From NCBI GenBank assembly GCA_002309015.1, contig DBWM01000068.1:1-64000 (forward strand): a DNA stretch of 64,000 nt, given 5' to 3'. Below are positions 8,416-17,839 of this stretch, one piece after another. The stretch comes from Myxococcales bacterium UBA1238. Its GTDB lineage: Bacteria > Myxococcota_A > Bradymonadia > UBA7976 > UBA1532. The translations under genes and the position numbers were made by a program. Position 1 is the stretch's first letter. Each line of letters begins with the position of its first letter. A model generated the notes under the pieces. That model did no database searches, was not told where the DNA came from, and saw only the letters and a list, made by a program, of their open reading frames with translations.

Positions 8416-10719
8416 ATGACGTCGCAATGGGTCATCAAGGCGGAGAATTCGGTGCGAGAAGGCTCAAAATTTGGCGAATACCAAATCATCAAACATCTCG
8501 CTTCAGGCGGGATGGCTGAGATTTACCTTGCCCGAAGTGCCCATCCCAACGGCGGCAACCCATTGGTCGCGCTCAAGGTCGTCCATGCCGACAAAGCGGA
8601 GGATCAGGCCCTGGTCGACATGCTCCAGGATGAAGCGCGCATCGTCCATACATTCAACCATCCAAACATCTGTAAAGTCTTTAATTTTGGGCAGATAGAA
8701 GACAATCACTACATCGCGATGGAGTATATCAACGGCAAGGATCTCCATCAGATTCTGACGCGGTGCAGCGATCTCAAACTCTCGATGCCCTTCGACCTGA
8801 TCACTTTTATCACCTGCGAAGCCGCCAAAGGGCTCTATTCCGCCCATATCCAATGCGACGCTTCCGGCCAGCCCCTCAACATCATTCACCGCGACGTCAG
8901 CCCTCAAAACATCCTCATCTCTTATAACGGCGACGTTAAAATCATCGATTTCGGCATCGCAAAGGCCAACCAGCGCACCACCGACGAGACGGAATGCGGC
9001 GTTTTAAAAGGTAAATTCAACTACATGTCGCCCGAGCAGACCTGGTCCTCCAGCGACATCGATGCGCGCTCCGATATTTTCAGTTTAGGTATCTGTCTTT
9101 ATGAGATGATCTGCGGGGAAATGCTCTTCAATGAAGAGAAAATCCTCATGCTCCTCGACATGATCCGCAAGGCCGAAATTCCCTCCATTCGCAAACGCCG
9201 GAAGGATGTGCCCGATCAGCTGGAGCAAATCGCGTTAAAGGCCCTCGCCCGCGAAAGGGACGACCGCTACCCCACCGCAGATGCGATGCAGCTGGCGCTC
9301 TCCAAATTCCTTCATTCGCAATGGCCGGATTTTACACCGAATCGCTTAAAAGCCTTTATGGCTCAAATATTTAGCGATCAGGCGAATCCTGGGAAAGCGA
9401 AGCAGGGCAAATCCGCTTCAAGCGCTCAGCACGAACCGCAGGCGCTCCTGCAGTCCGGTTTCGAAGAGGATGAGGACGAAGGCGATCGCACCGTACTGGC
9501 CAGCGATTTTATGTCGCCCAACTTTGAAACGGCGGGCGAAAGCACGCTCGCCGTTGAACCCGAGATGCTGGAATCGGGGCTTGAATGGGAAGAAATGGAG
9601 CCCCGCTCCCACGGCGATGAAGACGCAACTTCCCTTGTCAATCCAGGACTTTACCCCGACGCGAGCAAGTTTGAATCCCCATCCGCCTCGCTGACCCAGG
9701 AGGAGCTGCCGGTTCCGCCTGAGCTCACTCCGGCCGTGGGGATCAACGCTCACCCGCAGGCGATCCCGCTGACGCTCAAAAAAACGGTGCCCCTGCGGCC
9801 ACAAGCCGTCCTTCAGGCGACGCAGCAGGCATCAAATTCCCCACCATCCGAGGTCGCTTTTTATCCGCCGCCCATCGAATCAGCCGCTCAACGCCCCAGC
9901 GGCCCTGCATCGTGGCAACAAAATTCTCCAACAAATCTGCAGGGTTTGCCGCCGGCGACGCTGCTCTCCTCGTTCAACGCCATTCCCTCTGTTGCGCCAG
10001 TCGATGTGTACGCAACCAACACAAACGGCCGCGCAACGCTGCAGCAAGCGCTCCCGCTCTACCCGCAACGCCGCAATCGCCTGCTCAAAAACGTGATTCC
10101 AGCGCTGGTGATCCTCGTCGTGGTCGCTCTGGGCATTTATGTGCTCACCCATCAGGCAGCTCCCAACCTGCCGTCATCCAACCAGAATCAGCCCCTCTAC
10201 GTGAGCCTCACCACATCGCCGGACGGTGCACAGATTTGGTTAAACGGTCAGCCTCAGCTTGCCCCCAACGGCAATCCGCTCATCACACCTTTGCTCCTTC
10301 TGGTGGCGCAACAGGGCATAGCCACGGAGCTGCGCTTCGAACATCAGGGGTATCAGCCCTACGAGATGACGTTCATTCCTGACAGCGCGAACGCTCAACC
10401 CGATGCCGAAGGCAAGCTCATTCAGGCGCTCAATACGATTCAGTTAACGCCTTTACCGGGCAAACTGCGCATTCTTTCCAATCCGCCAGGCGCAGAAATC
10501 GAGCTGACCAACTACCGCGAAATCTATGGGAAAACGACGCCTTTTGAGCAGACCCTTGAGCGCAAAAACAGCACTGTGATTTTAAAACTCAACGGCTACG
10601 AAACCCAAAAACGCGACATCATCTGGGGTGACCAAACCGAGCTCGAAGTAAACGTCACCCTCCCAGAGCGGCGCCCCTTAACGCCAGCCGGCAAACGAAA
10701 CCACCGTAGGCGGCGTTAA
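8416..10719 (+). CDS. Ser/Thr protein kinase with transmembrane segment and PEGA domains
   Basis: A 767-residue Hanks-type kinase that should phosphorylate cytoplasmic proteins on Ser/Thr. Residues about 21-300 hold the kinase domain: glycine loop LASGGMAEIYLA, catalytic Lys54 in VALKVV, HRDVSPQN (Asp160) and DFG (178-180), all intact. Residues about 320-550 form an acidic then Pro/Gln-rich linker. One transmembrane helix (about 558-578, VIPALVILVVVALGIYVL) leads to two PEGA-like domains (TSPDGAQIWLNGQP and SNPPGAEIEL), which probably sense something at the outer face of the inner membrane. The start ATG at 8416 has no clear ribosome site. The HRDVSPQN form is common in myxobacterial kinases. 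Substrates are unknown; an FHA protein is encoded at 33.9 kb. Confidence 0.92.
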   Translation: MTSQWVIKAENSVREGSKFGEYQIIKHLASGGMAEIYLARSAHPNGGNPLVALKVVHADKAEDQALVDMLQDEARIVHTFNHPNICKVFNFGQIEDNHYIAMEYINGKDLHQILTRCSDLKLSMPFDLITFITCEAAKGLYSAHIQCDASGQPLNIIHRDVSPQNILISYNGDVKIIDFGIAKANQRTTDETECGVLKGKFNYMSPEQTWSSSDIDARSDIFSLGICLYEMICGEMLFNEEKILMLLDMIRKAEIPSIRKRRKDVPDQLEQIALKALARERDDRYPTADAMQLALSKFLHSQWPDFTPNRLKAFMAQIFSDQANPGKAKQGKSASSAQHEPQALLQSGFEEDEDEGDRTVLASDFMSPNFETAGESTLAVEPEMLESGLEWEEMEPRSHGDEDATSLVNPGLYPDASKFESPSASLTQEELPVPPELTPAVGINAHPQAIPLTLKKTVPLRPQAVLQATQQASNSPPSEVAFYPPPIESAAQRPSGPASWQQNSPTNLQGLPPATLLSSFNAIPSVAPVDVYATNTNGRATLQQALPLYPQRRNRLLKNVIPALVILVVVALGIYVLTHQAAPNLPSSNQNQPLYVSLTTSPDGAQIWLNGQPQLAPNGNPLITPLLLLVAQQGIATELRFEHQGYQPYEMTFIPDSANAQPDAEGKLIQALNTIQLTPLPGKLRILSNPPGAEIELTNYREIYGKTTPFEQTLERKNSTVILKLNGYETQKRDIIWGDQTELEVNVTLPERRPLTPAGKRNHRRRR

Positions 10720-10722
10720 CCC

Positions 10723-12042
10723 CTAGCGGAATTCGATGGGCAATGCGCCCAATCCCTTCACATCGAGATGCGACAGCTGAGCAGGCGTTTTGCTGAGATC
10801 GATCAGGCTCAGCCCATCTGAAGTCACCAAAGCGAGCAACTGCCCGTCTGCGCTCAAAGCCCCTCCCCGAATGCGTCTGTCGGGCATGATGGCGGCCAAA
10901 TCGACCGCGCCTTCGTTTTCTCCAAATTTGGTTAAAGAGGCCTGACCGGAGAATGCCCCGCATGCATCCGCCTCCAGGATTACCTGAAACCGCTTCTTAC
11001 GATCCCACAGCAAGCGGTGAGGCGTCGTTGATTCGAACAAAACGATCCCCAAATTGGATTCCACATCAACCGCCACAGTACGCGTCGAAGCGGTCGTCGT
11101 TCCGGCCTCACAATAGGGCTCATGTTCCACCAACAGCGTGTTTTGATTCAGGAATTGAATACGCCGTCCCCGTTCATCAAAATGCAGACTGGGCAACGTC
11201 ACGAGCTTTTCAAATTTGGGATCCCGCAAATCGATCACGCGACCGCTCCCGCTCGTCTGGCTCTGCAGCAATAACACGCGGCTTCCCCAGACCGCCCCCA
11301 CGACGCCATTCCCCAAATAACGGCTTTGCTTCGTTTCGGCGTCGATAAAGTAAGCGACTTCCTGGTTTAAGATTTTGCTGTAAACCGCCCCCACGGGTTC
11401 AGGTCCCACCCCTATATAAGGTTCCGCCTCAATCGCAACGGGATCCTGACCCGCGATCCACAGCCTGCCCCCATAGTTATCGTAAAGCAGGGTATCTTCA
11501 TCCAAAAAGCCCAGCACTTTGATACCTTCCTGACGACCGATCTCCCGCCCCACATCGTTTAAAAGCATGACGTTTGTCTGTAAGGTCTCGCTATCAAAAA
11601 CGACGACCGCAATGCGCGAACCATCCGGAGCCAGACGAGGCGGATATTCCTCAGAGCCCTTCCAATGCTCAATGCGCGATAATTCCTCTGAGTTTTCAAG
11701 GCTATAGACGATGAGCGGGTTCAAATTGGATTCTGGCATACAGAGAACGGTCAGGCCGTCATCCGAGATCAACTGCGCCGCTTTTTCACAGGTTTTTTCA
11801 ACCCTTCCATCGCTCAGCCGCACTGCATAGCCGTCTTCGCCGAGTTTAAAATAGACCCAATTCGGTGCAGCAAACGTTTCTTCCGCAGTCGCATCGCTCT
11901 TCTGCCCTGCATCGGTTAAACTGACATGCACGTCGGAACTGCGAAACGGATCATTGGAAGAATCCTCCTCCGCGCAGGCCGTAACCCCAGCCAAAGCGCT
12001 GAGAAGCGCAAAAAGCTTGCCCTGTTTAAAAAGTTTGCACAT
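10723..12042 (-). CDS. Exported lipoprotein with beta-propeller-like repeats
   Basis: A 439-residue protein beginning MCKLFKQGKLFALLSALAG with lipobox GVTAC, followed by a Ser/Asp/Glu-rich tether. The ATG at 12042 lies after GAGGTGAT with good spacing; an upstream in-frame start at 12090 would bury the signal peptide. The rest contains recurring short beta motifs (LAPDGSRIAVVVFD, LSADGQLLALVTSDGLSLIDL) like those in TolB/WD40-type propellers. No catalytic motif was seen. It is convergent with the kinase gene, with 3 bases between the two genes, and divergent from the nucleotidase gene. Function unknown; a cell-surface or periplasmic binding role is inference. Confidence 0.8.
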   Translation of the reverse strand: MCKLFKQGKLFALLSALAGVTACAEEDSSNDPFRSSDVHVSLTDAGQKSDATAEETFAAPNWVYFKLGEDGYAVRLSDGRVEKTCEKAAQLISDDGLTVLCMPESNLNPLIVYSLENSEELSRIEHWKGSEEYPPRLAPDGSRIAVVVFDSETLQTNVMLLNDVGREIGRQEGIKVLGFLDEDTLLYDNYGGRLWIAGQDPVAIEAEPYIGVGPEPVGAVYSKILNQEVAYFIDAETKQSRYLGNGVVGAVWGSRVLLLQSQTSGSGRVIDLRDPKFEKLVTLPSLHFDERGRRIQFLNQNTLLVEHEPYCEAGTTTASTRTVAVDVESNLGIVLFESTTPHRLLWDRKKRFQVILEADACGAFSGQASLTKFGENEGAVDLAAIMPDRRIRGGALSADGQLLALVTSDGLSLIDLSKTPAQLSHLDVKGLGALPIEFR

Positions 12043-12126
12043 CTTGATCACCTCTTCGCACAGTCTAACAAACGCGGCTCCATCCTTCACGGAATTGCGA
12101 GCAGAATTTTAACGGACATCACGCTT

Positions 12127-13554
12127 ATGACTCCACCTCTCACACCACCCTGGCGCGGCCTTTTTTGCAATCGCACGCTCAACTTACGGGCCATCAAGGC
12201 CATCGGTTACGACATGGACTACACGCTGGTCCATTACGACGTCAAACGCTGGGAACAGCGCGTCTTCGATTACACCAAAGAACGCCTTTTGAATGAAGGC
12301 TGGCCGGTCGCCGACGCGCAGTTCGAGCGCACCCAAATGATGCGCGGGCTCATCGTCGACACCGCTCAGGGCAACATCGTCAAAGCCAACCGCTTCGGTT
12401 ACGTGAAGGTCGCCGATCACGGCACAAGGCCGCTCAGTTTTGAAGAGCAACGCCGCATTTACGCGCGCACCATCATCGATCTCGAAGACAAGCGGTATGT
12501 GTTTTTAAACACCCTTTTCGGCCTCTCCACCGCAAGCCTTTACGCCCAGCTGGTGGACGCCATCGATCGCGGAGAATGCCCTAAAAACGCGCATTTAGGC
12601 TACGCAGAACTCTTTCGTTGCGTGCAGCAGCAGGTCGACGAAACCCACATGGAAGGCCTCCTCAAGGCCGAAGTCGTCGCACATCCCGAGCAGTTTGTGG
12701 TGCTCGATCCCGATACCCCAAAGGCGCTCCTCGATCAGCGCGCGGCGGGCAAAAAGCTTTTGCTTATCACCAATTCCGAATGGGGATACACGCGCGACAT
12801 CATGTCGTACAGCTTCGATCGCTACCTGCCGGCAGGGCAAACATGGCGGGATCTATTCGATTTAATCATCGTAGGTTCCCGAAAACCCAACTTTTTTACC
12901 GAGCGTCCGCCCCTCTTCGATTTGGCCGACGAGACCGAAGGCCTGCTGCGCCCCAACATCGGGGGCCTCACACTCGGCAAGATTTATTTTGGCGGCTGCG
13001 CGGCGCAGGTTGAAGCCTGTCTGGGCCTGGATGGCGAAGAGATCCTCTACGTAGGCGATCATATTTTTGGCGATGTGCACGTGTCCAAATCCGTACGCCG
13101 CTGGCGGACTTGCGTGATTTTACGCGAGCTTGAAGACGAGATTCGGGCGGTGGAAGCGTTCAGACCGCAGCAGGAGAAACTCGACCAGCTGATGGCTCAG
13201 AAGGAAGCGATCGAGCGCGAGCAGGCCTGGCTCAGATTGCAGGAACAGCGACAGCGCGTGGGATTGCCGGTAGACGAGCCGATCTCCAATCGCGAAATGC
13301 AGCGACGGTTTCAGGAAATGCGGGAAGCTATCGAACGCCTCGACGCCGAAGCCTCGCTGATTGCCGAGCAGGGATCCCAGTTGCTCAACGCGCGATTTGG
13401 TCTGCTGATGCGCACGGGCAACGACAAAAGCCATATGGCACGCCAGGTGGAGCGACACGCCGATATTTACACATCGCGCGTCTCCAACTTTGAGTTCGCC
13501 ACGCCTTACGCCTACATCCGCTCCATCCGGGGCAGCCTGCCTCACGATCGCTAA
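12127..13554 (+). CDS. HAD-superfamily 5'-nucleotidase
   Basis: A 475-residue cytosolic member of the HAD-IG 5'-nucleotidase family, which removes phosphate from purine nucleotides such as IMP and GMP. The nucleophile loop GYDMDYTLVHY gives Asp29 and Asp31. LLLITNSEWGYT is motif II, and ILYVGDHIFGDVHVSK holds the acidic motif that binds magnesium. Residues about 345-440 are a charged coiled-coil insertion. The ATG at 12127 was chosen because the match to the family begins just after it; the frame stays open upstream into the oppositely oriented lipoprotein gene, which is not credible coding. Substrate specificity cannot be read from the sequence. Confidence 0.9.
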   Translation: MTPPLTPPWRGLFCNRTLNLRAIKAIGYDMDYTLVHYDVKRWEQRVFDYTKERLLNEGWPVADAQFERTQMMRGLIVDTAQGNIVKANRFGYVKVADHGTRPLSFEEQRRIYARTIIDLEDKRYVFLNTLFGLSTASLYAQLVDAIDRGECPKNAHLGYAELFRCVQQQVDETHMEGLLKAEVVAHPEQFVVLDPDTPKALLDQRAAGKKLLLITNSEWGYTRDIMSYSFDRYLPAGQTWRDLFDLIIVGSRKPNFFTERPPLFDLADETEGLLRPNIGGLTLGKIYFGGCAAQVEACLGLDGEEILYVGDHIFGDVHVSKSVRRWRTCVILRELEDEIRAVEAFRPQQEKLDQLMAQKEAIEREQAWLRLQEQRQRVGLPVDEPISNREMQRRFQEMREAIERLDAEASLIAEQGSQLLNARFGLLMRTGNDKSHMARQVERHADIYTSRVSNFEFATPYAYIRSIRGSLPHDR

Positions 13555-13575
13555 TTCGTTAAAATTAAAGGATTT

Positions 13576-16500
13576 TCACAAAAAGAGCGAAACGTAGATC
13601 CTGAGCACCTCGGCCTCGGGCGGGAGCGCTGCGCCCGCTTCGCGACAAAGGTTGACCGCATGCTGCCGCTCCTCCTGACCCCCCACGCCTTCGCCATCCA
13701 GAGCCGCCGCATAAATCAGCCTGAACCACGCCTGCTTCTGCGCATTTTTGGGCCAGCCGTATTGCTCGATGCAGCTTTGAATGGCCCGATGCGCTTCGGC
13801 TGGCTGACAGCGCGCCAGTTCCGCCATCGCCGAGAAGGCCACAATCCAATCTCCCGGATAGGGTTGCAGACCGCGCAAAATATTGAGCGCCGCTTCGAGC
13901 CGCTGCAGGTTGTTCCCCAGACCCTCCGGATCCCCGTCGCAGCAGCATTGCAACGCCAGAACCGCGCAAATCCGCGCCCGCAAAAGCGAGAAGATCCGCA
14001 TCGGTACGCGGCGGTAGAGCCAGGCGCGCAGGGGCTCGTTGTTCCATAAATCGTCGAGGGCTTTGTCGGCTTCGCGCACGTGACGCATGTAGAACAGGTA
14101 GCGCGCATTCGCCAAAGCGAGATCGATATGCGGCGTCGAGATCGGCCGTGAAGGCCAGACGCGCTTGGCCGATCGCAGCAAGCGCATGGATCCTGTAAAT
14201 TCGCCTGCCTCAAGCAAAATATGTGCCTGAAGGATGCTCGCCAGCGCCTGAATACCCACCAGCCCGCGGGATCGCGTTTCGGCCAGCAGCAAGCGTCCAA
14301 TCGAGCGCGCCCGGCTGATTTGCCCCAAATGCAGCGCCATGTAAGCCCGCAGCAAATTGAGGCGCATGCCACCCAAATCGAACGACGCAAAATAAGCCGA
14401 AAGCCTTGTATAAGCTTCCTCCACCAACGCCTGCGCCTGATCGAGATGCCCCTGCGCCCAAAGCACGTTCGCCTTCGTCAGCACCCACGCCATCTGCATG
14501 CGCGGACTGTCATCGATCTCGTGCTTGCAGGATTCCATCAGGCGCTCGGCTTCATTGATTTGCGCGAGCGAGGTTTCGTCCACCTTTAAGCGCGCGCGCA
14601 CCAACCGCGCCTCGACAGAATCGGCATCGCCGAGCAGGCTGCCCGCCATCACCGGCGAAAACAGCAGCAACAAATCCGCCAGAGGCACCCGCGCCAAAGC
14701 CGGAAGTCCGCTGACATTCGCAATGAATCCCGTAAGATCGCCGCCCATCAAAAAGAGCTGACACATGCGCGCACGCCAGCGCACACCTTCCTGGGGATTT
14801 TCGGCCGTCAGCTTTTGAATACAATGGGCCGCTTCAAGGTAATGCCCTGTTAATGCAAGGCTTTCCGACAGCGCGAGCATCCATTCCGTGCGCTGCTCGA
14901 GCGACATGGGAGCTTCCAGAGCGAGCGCCAGCATATCGGCCGCACGTTCGTGATGACCCGCCGCGCGCGCATCGAGGGCCGAGTGAGCAGCAAACCGCCA
15001 GGCACGATCCAGCTGACCGATGGCCGCCCAGTGATAGCGGATCTCTTCAGCACTCGACTGTGCCACCTGATGCGCGAGCGCGAGCGCCTCGTGGAAAGCG
15101 GCCGTCTCAATATAGAGCACCTTTTGAACCACTTCGGCCAGATGCTGGTGCACCAACGCCACATCGATGCGACCTGAATGCTCGTCCTCGGTGCGCACTA
15201 ACTCCGCTGTCTGCAATTCGTTTAGGGCATCGAACAGCTCGTGCACCTCGAGGCCGCAAGCCTGCTCCAGCACATCGCCGGGCACGGGGTGAGGGCTCAG
15301 ACAAATCGCCGCCAGAGTGCGCTGAGCCTCTATCGAAAGCCCCAGAACCGCATGACGCACCACGTCGTCAAATGAAGGCGGCTTCGGACTCGGCATCTGC
15401 TCGATGTAATGCACCATGCGCTTCACGAACGACGGCACCCCCTCGGTTTCGCGGTGCACGTGAAGCGCGAGCTCGTCTGATGCGTCGCCCAGGCTTTCCA
15501 CCAGAATCTGCTTGGTTTCTTCGAGGGAGAGAGGCCCGAGCTCGATGGTGTCGACCACCGAGGGCAGAGCGTTCGCCACATCGAGGAACGCTTCCAGGCG
15601 GCTGTTGGGCAGAATGCCCTCCGTGCGCATCGTCAGAATGAGCAAAACCGAAGGTAAATGCCCGCCCGTCAACAGCGTTTCGAGCACGTCGATCGCCGCC
15701 TCATCCGCCGCATCGATATGCTCCACCGCGAGCACCAGCAGGCGATCGCGCCCCAGCGTTGAAAGCAGCGTATGCAACCCGAGTCCACTGCTCAGCCCCA
15801 CCGGCCCCTGATGCTCGTGCTGCGCCAGAAGCTCGCCCAAAAACTTAAAATCGGCGATCAGAGGCGCGCGTTCCGCTGAAGGCAGATGCCGCAAAATCGA
15901 AGCGGTCTGCTTGCGATAAGCCTCGGCCAGGCGCTCGATCAAAGTATCGAGACCGCGCATGCTCACGTGATCGCGCGAGACGCAAACACCGCTGAAAGTA
16001 GAGGCGCCCTGACTGCGCGCTTCCCGTCCAAATGCGTGAATTAAGGCGGATTTTCCGTAACCGATATGGCCCTTGATCAGCACCAGATGGCCTTCGCCGT
16101 TGCGCACCTGCGACATCGCGTTTTCAAGCTTCTGCCGCTCCGCCTGACGACCGACGAACTCAAGCTTTTTACCCTCATCATATCCGCCCAGAGATTCATG
16201 AAGGGTTTCAAGGACTTCGCGGGCAGAGGGTCGATGCGAAGGCTCCTTGGACAGGAGTTCCATGCAGACGCGCGCCAGTTCCTGAGACACGCCGGGCACG
16301 CGATCCGTCAGCGAAGGCGGCGCCACCGTGCGATGCATCACCGCCACCTCAGCGCTCTCGCCATCGAAGGGGGGCACACCAGCAAGCAACTCGTAGAGCA
16401 CCACGCCCACGGCATAAAGATCGGTGGCCGTATTGACGCGGGATCCCAGGGACTGTTCCGGGCTGAAATACGTTGAAGTTCCGAAGACCTGCGAGAGGCT

Positions 16501-17022
16501 CTGCCCTTCACCTCCCGGCAGCAGTTCCTTGACGATGCCAAAATCGACCAGCTTGACCACACCCGATTTGTCGACCAGCACATTCGAAGGCTTAATATCG
16601 CGGTGCACCACGTCGTGACGATGCAAAAACGCAAGCGCCCTCAGGAGTTGCACGAGCGCATTGCGCACGCGGGCCACCCGCTCCGGATTGCAGAGCTCGA
16701 TGGGTGAAGTCACCATGCGATTATGCCCGTTCACATAGCCGTATAAATCGCAGCCTTCCACCAGTTCCATCGTGTAAAAATACTGATCGTTCTCGTAATG
16801 CAGATCATAAAGCTGCACCAGATTGGGATGGAGCAGGTTGGCGATGGACCGAAACTCGCGCTTAAAATAATGGAGCGCTCTTGGATAAGCGAACTTCAGC
16901 GTTTTTAAAGCGATTTCTCTTCTTGTGACCGGGTCATACACGCGATAAACATCACCCATGCCTCCGCCGCCAATCAGGCTGCGCACCTCATAACGACCAA
17001 TTTGATGCGGTAAACTTGGCAC
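13576..17022 (-). CDS. Ser/Thr kinase fused to AAA ATPase and TPR-like domain
   Basis: A 1148-residue soluble signalling protein. Residues 10-280 are a complete Hanks kinase: glycine loop LIGGGGMGDVY, Lys40, HRDIKPSN (Asp142) and DFG (160-162). Residues from about 288 (EFVGRQAERQKLE) form an AAA_16-type ATPase with Walker A GHIGYGKS (318-325) and a hydrophobic strand LLVLAVEHID as likely Walker B. The remaining 550 or so residues are all-helical with TPR-like pairs (ARWALQ-type repeats such as AYMALHLGQISRARSIG). The arrangement is like large PknK-type or adenylate-cyclase-like regulators that relay signals through protein contacts. There is no membrane segment. It overlaps nothing and is followed upstream by the glycosylase gene in the same direction. 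Confidence 0.9.
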   Translation of the reverse strand: MPSLPHQIGRYEVRSLIGGGGMGDVYRVYDPVTRREIALKTLKFAYPRALHYFKREFRSIANLLHPNLVQLYDLHYENDQYFYTMELVEGCDLYGYVNGHNRMVTSPIELCNPERVARVRNALVQLLRALAFLHRHDVVHRDIKPSNVLVDKSGVVKLVDFGIVKELLPGGEGQSLSQVFGTSTYFSPEQSLGSRVNTATDLYAVGVVLYELLAGVPPFDGESAEVAVMHRTVAPPSLTDRVPGVSQELARVCMELLSKEPSHRPSAREVLETLHESLGGYDEGKKLEFVGRQAERQKLENAMSQVRNGEGHLVLIKGHIGYGKSALIHAFGREARSQGASTFSGVCVSRDHVSMRGLDTLIERLAEAYRKQTASILRHLPSAERAPLIADFKFLGELLAQHEHQGPVGLSSGLGLHTLLSTLGRDRLLVLAVEHIDAADEAAIDVLETLLTGGHLPSVLLILTMRTEGILPNSRLEAFLDVANALPSVVDTIELGPLSLEETKQILVESLGDASDELALHVHRETEGVPSFVKRMVHYIEQMPSPKPPSFDDVVRHAVLGLSIEAQRTLAAICLSPHPVPGDVLEQACGLEVHELFDALNELQTAELVRTEDEHSGRIDVALVHQHLAEVVQKVLYIETAAFHEALALAHQVAQSSAEEIRYHWAAIGQLDRAWRFAAHSALDARAAGHHERAADMLALALEAPMSLEQRTEWMLALSESLALTGHYLEAAHCIQKLTAENPQEGVRWRARMCQLFLMGGDLTGFIANVSGLPALARVPLADLLLLFSPVMAGSLLGDADSVEARLVRARLKVDETSLAQINEAERLMESCKHEIDDSPRMQMAWVLTKANVLWAQGHLDQAQALVEEAYTRLSAYFASFDLGGMRLNLLRAYMALHLGQISRARSIGRLLLAETRSRGLVGIQALASILQAHILLEAGEFTGSMRLLRSAKRVWPSRPISTPHIDLALANARYLFYMRHVREADKALDDLWNNEPLRAWLYRRVPMRIFSLLRARICAVLALQCCCDGDPEGLGNNLQRLEAALNILRGLQPYPGDWIVAFSAMAELARCQPAEAHRAIQSCIEQYGWPKNAQKQAWFRLIYAAALDGEGVGGQEERQHAVNLCREAGAALPPEAEVLRIYVSLFL

Positions 17023-17051
17023 ATCGCACCTCTAAAAACTTCGCCCGATTC

Positions 17052-17708
17052 TCACAAAAGAGATTCCCTGGGGGGCGCAGGCGACAACGAGATTTTCGCT
17101 TTTGCCCTTGAAACCGATGGGCTGTCAATGACCGAGAATCGCCAGGGGGCCAGCTGGTCTTCGAGACGCGCATAACCGATGCCAACTCTGGGTCCACACA
17201 AGATTTTTTCGTCCGGCAGCTTTTCGCCCTGAGCCAAAAACAGCAGGTCGCCATCCACCAAATCGCAGCCGCGCAAAGCGCCGTCTATCCTAAGCGCCTT
17301 ACAAAGGCAAGCCGGTCCTGAGCAAAGCAGATGATCGGCCACATGAGGTCGATTCTTTCGTAAAAGCTCAATATTTTCATCAGGTTCTGCTGCTCTCACC
17401 AGAACCGCGCATGCCCTGCCCTCAGGCTCTGTCACCACATTTAAAAGCCAATGCATCCCGTACGAAAAATAAATATATGCGATCCCCGCAGGCCCAAACA
17501 TCGGCGCTGTCCGCTGCGTTCGACCGTGAGATGCATGGCAGGCGCTGTCTTCCTCCCCCACGTACGCCTCCAGTTCGACCAGACGGACGCTTACAAGCCC
17601 CTCAGGCAACCGCCGCACGAGTTTCATGCCCAGCAGATTGCGCGCCACCTCGCAAGTGGGCGCCATCAAAGCCTCTCGCGACAGCCGCTCATAACGATCT
17701 TCAGTCAT
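17052..17708 (-). CDS. mpg: DNA-3-methyladenine glycosylase (AAG/MPG family)
   Basis: A 218-residue base-excision repair enzyme that removes alkylated purines such as 3-methyladenine and hypoxanthine. It shows the family core: VELEAYVGEEDSACHAS with the general-base Glu47, Tyr49 and His58 corresponding to the active-site residues of human AAG, and YIYFSYGMHWLLNVV. The length is normal for a bacterial member. The gene starts at an ATG at 17708 and is divergent from the GAF/pseudokinase gene. It sits 29 bases upstream of the kinase-AAA gene in the same direction, so co-transcription is possible, but no functional link is evident. Confidence 0.92.
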   Translation of the reverse strand: MTEDRYERLSREALMAPTCEVARNLLGMKLVRRLPEGLVSVRLVELEAYVGEEDSACHASHGRTQRTAPMFGPAGIAYIYFSYGMHWLLNVVTEPEGRACAVLVRAAEPDENIELLRKNRPHVADHLLCSGPACLCKALRIDGALRGCDLVDGDLLFLAQGEKLPDEKILCGPRVGIGYARLEDQLAPWRFSVIDSPSVSRAKAKISLSPAPPRESLL

Positions 17709-17839
17709 CTCAGTTCAACCCCGCTCATGCGTTCAAAAATTTGCGTTTTCGGTCTTCACAAAAAGCCGATTCAACAATACAAAAGCCCATCTTTGCGCTA
17801 CAATGTAACGCTTTTTTGCACCAAAGCGATGGGGAAAAC

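Noticed and set aside
17411..17839. Upstream extension of the GAF/pseudokinase gene
   Set aside because: The extra sequence is antisense to the glycosylase gene and lacks protein-like character. The ATG at 17840 has a ribosome site.
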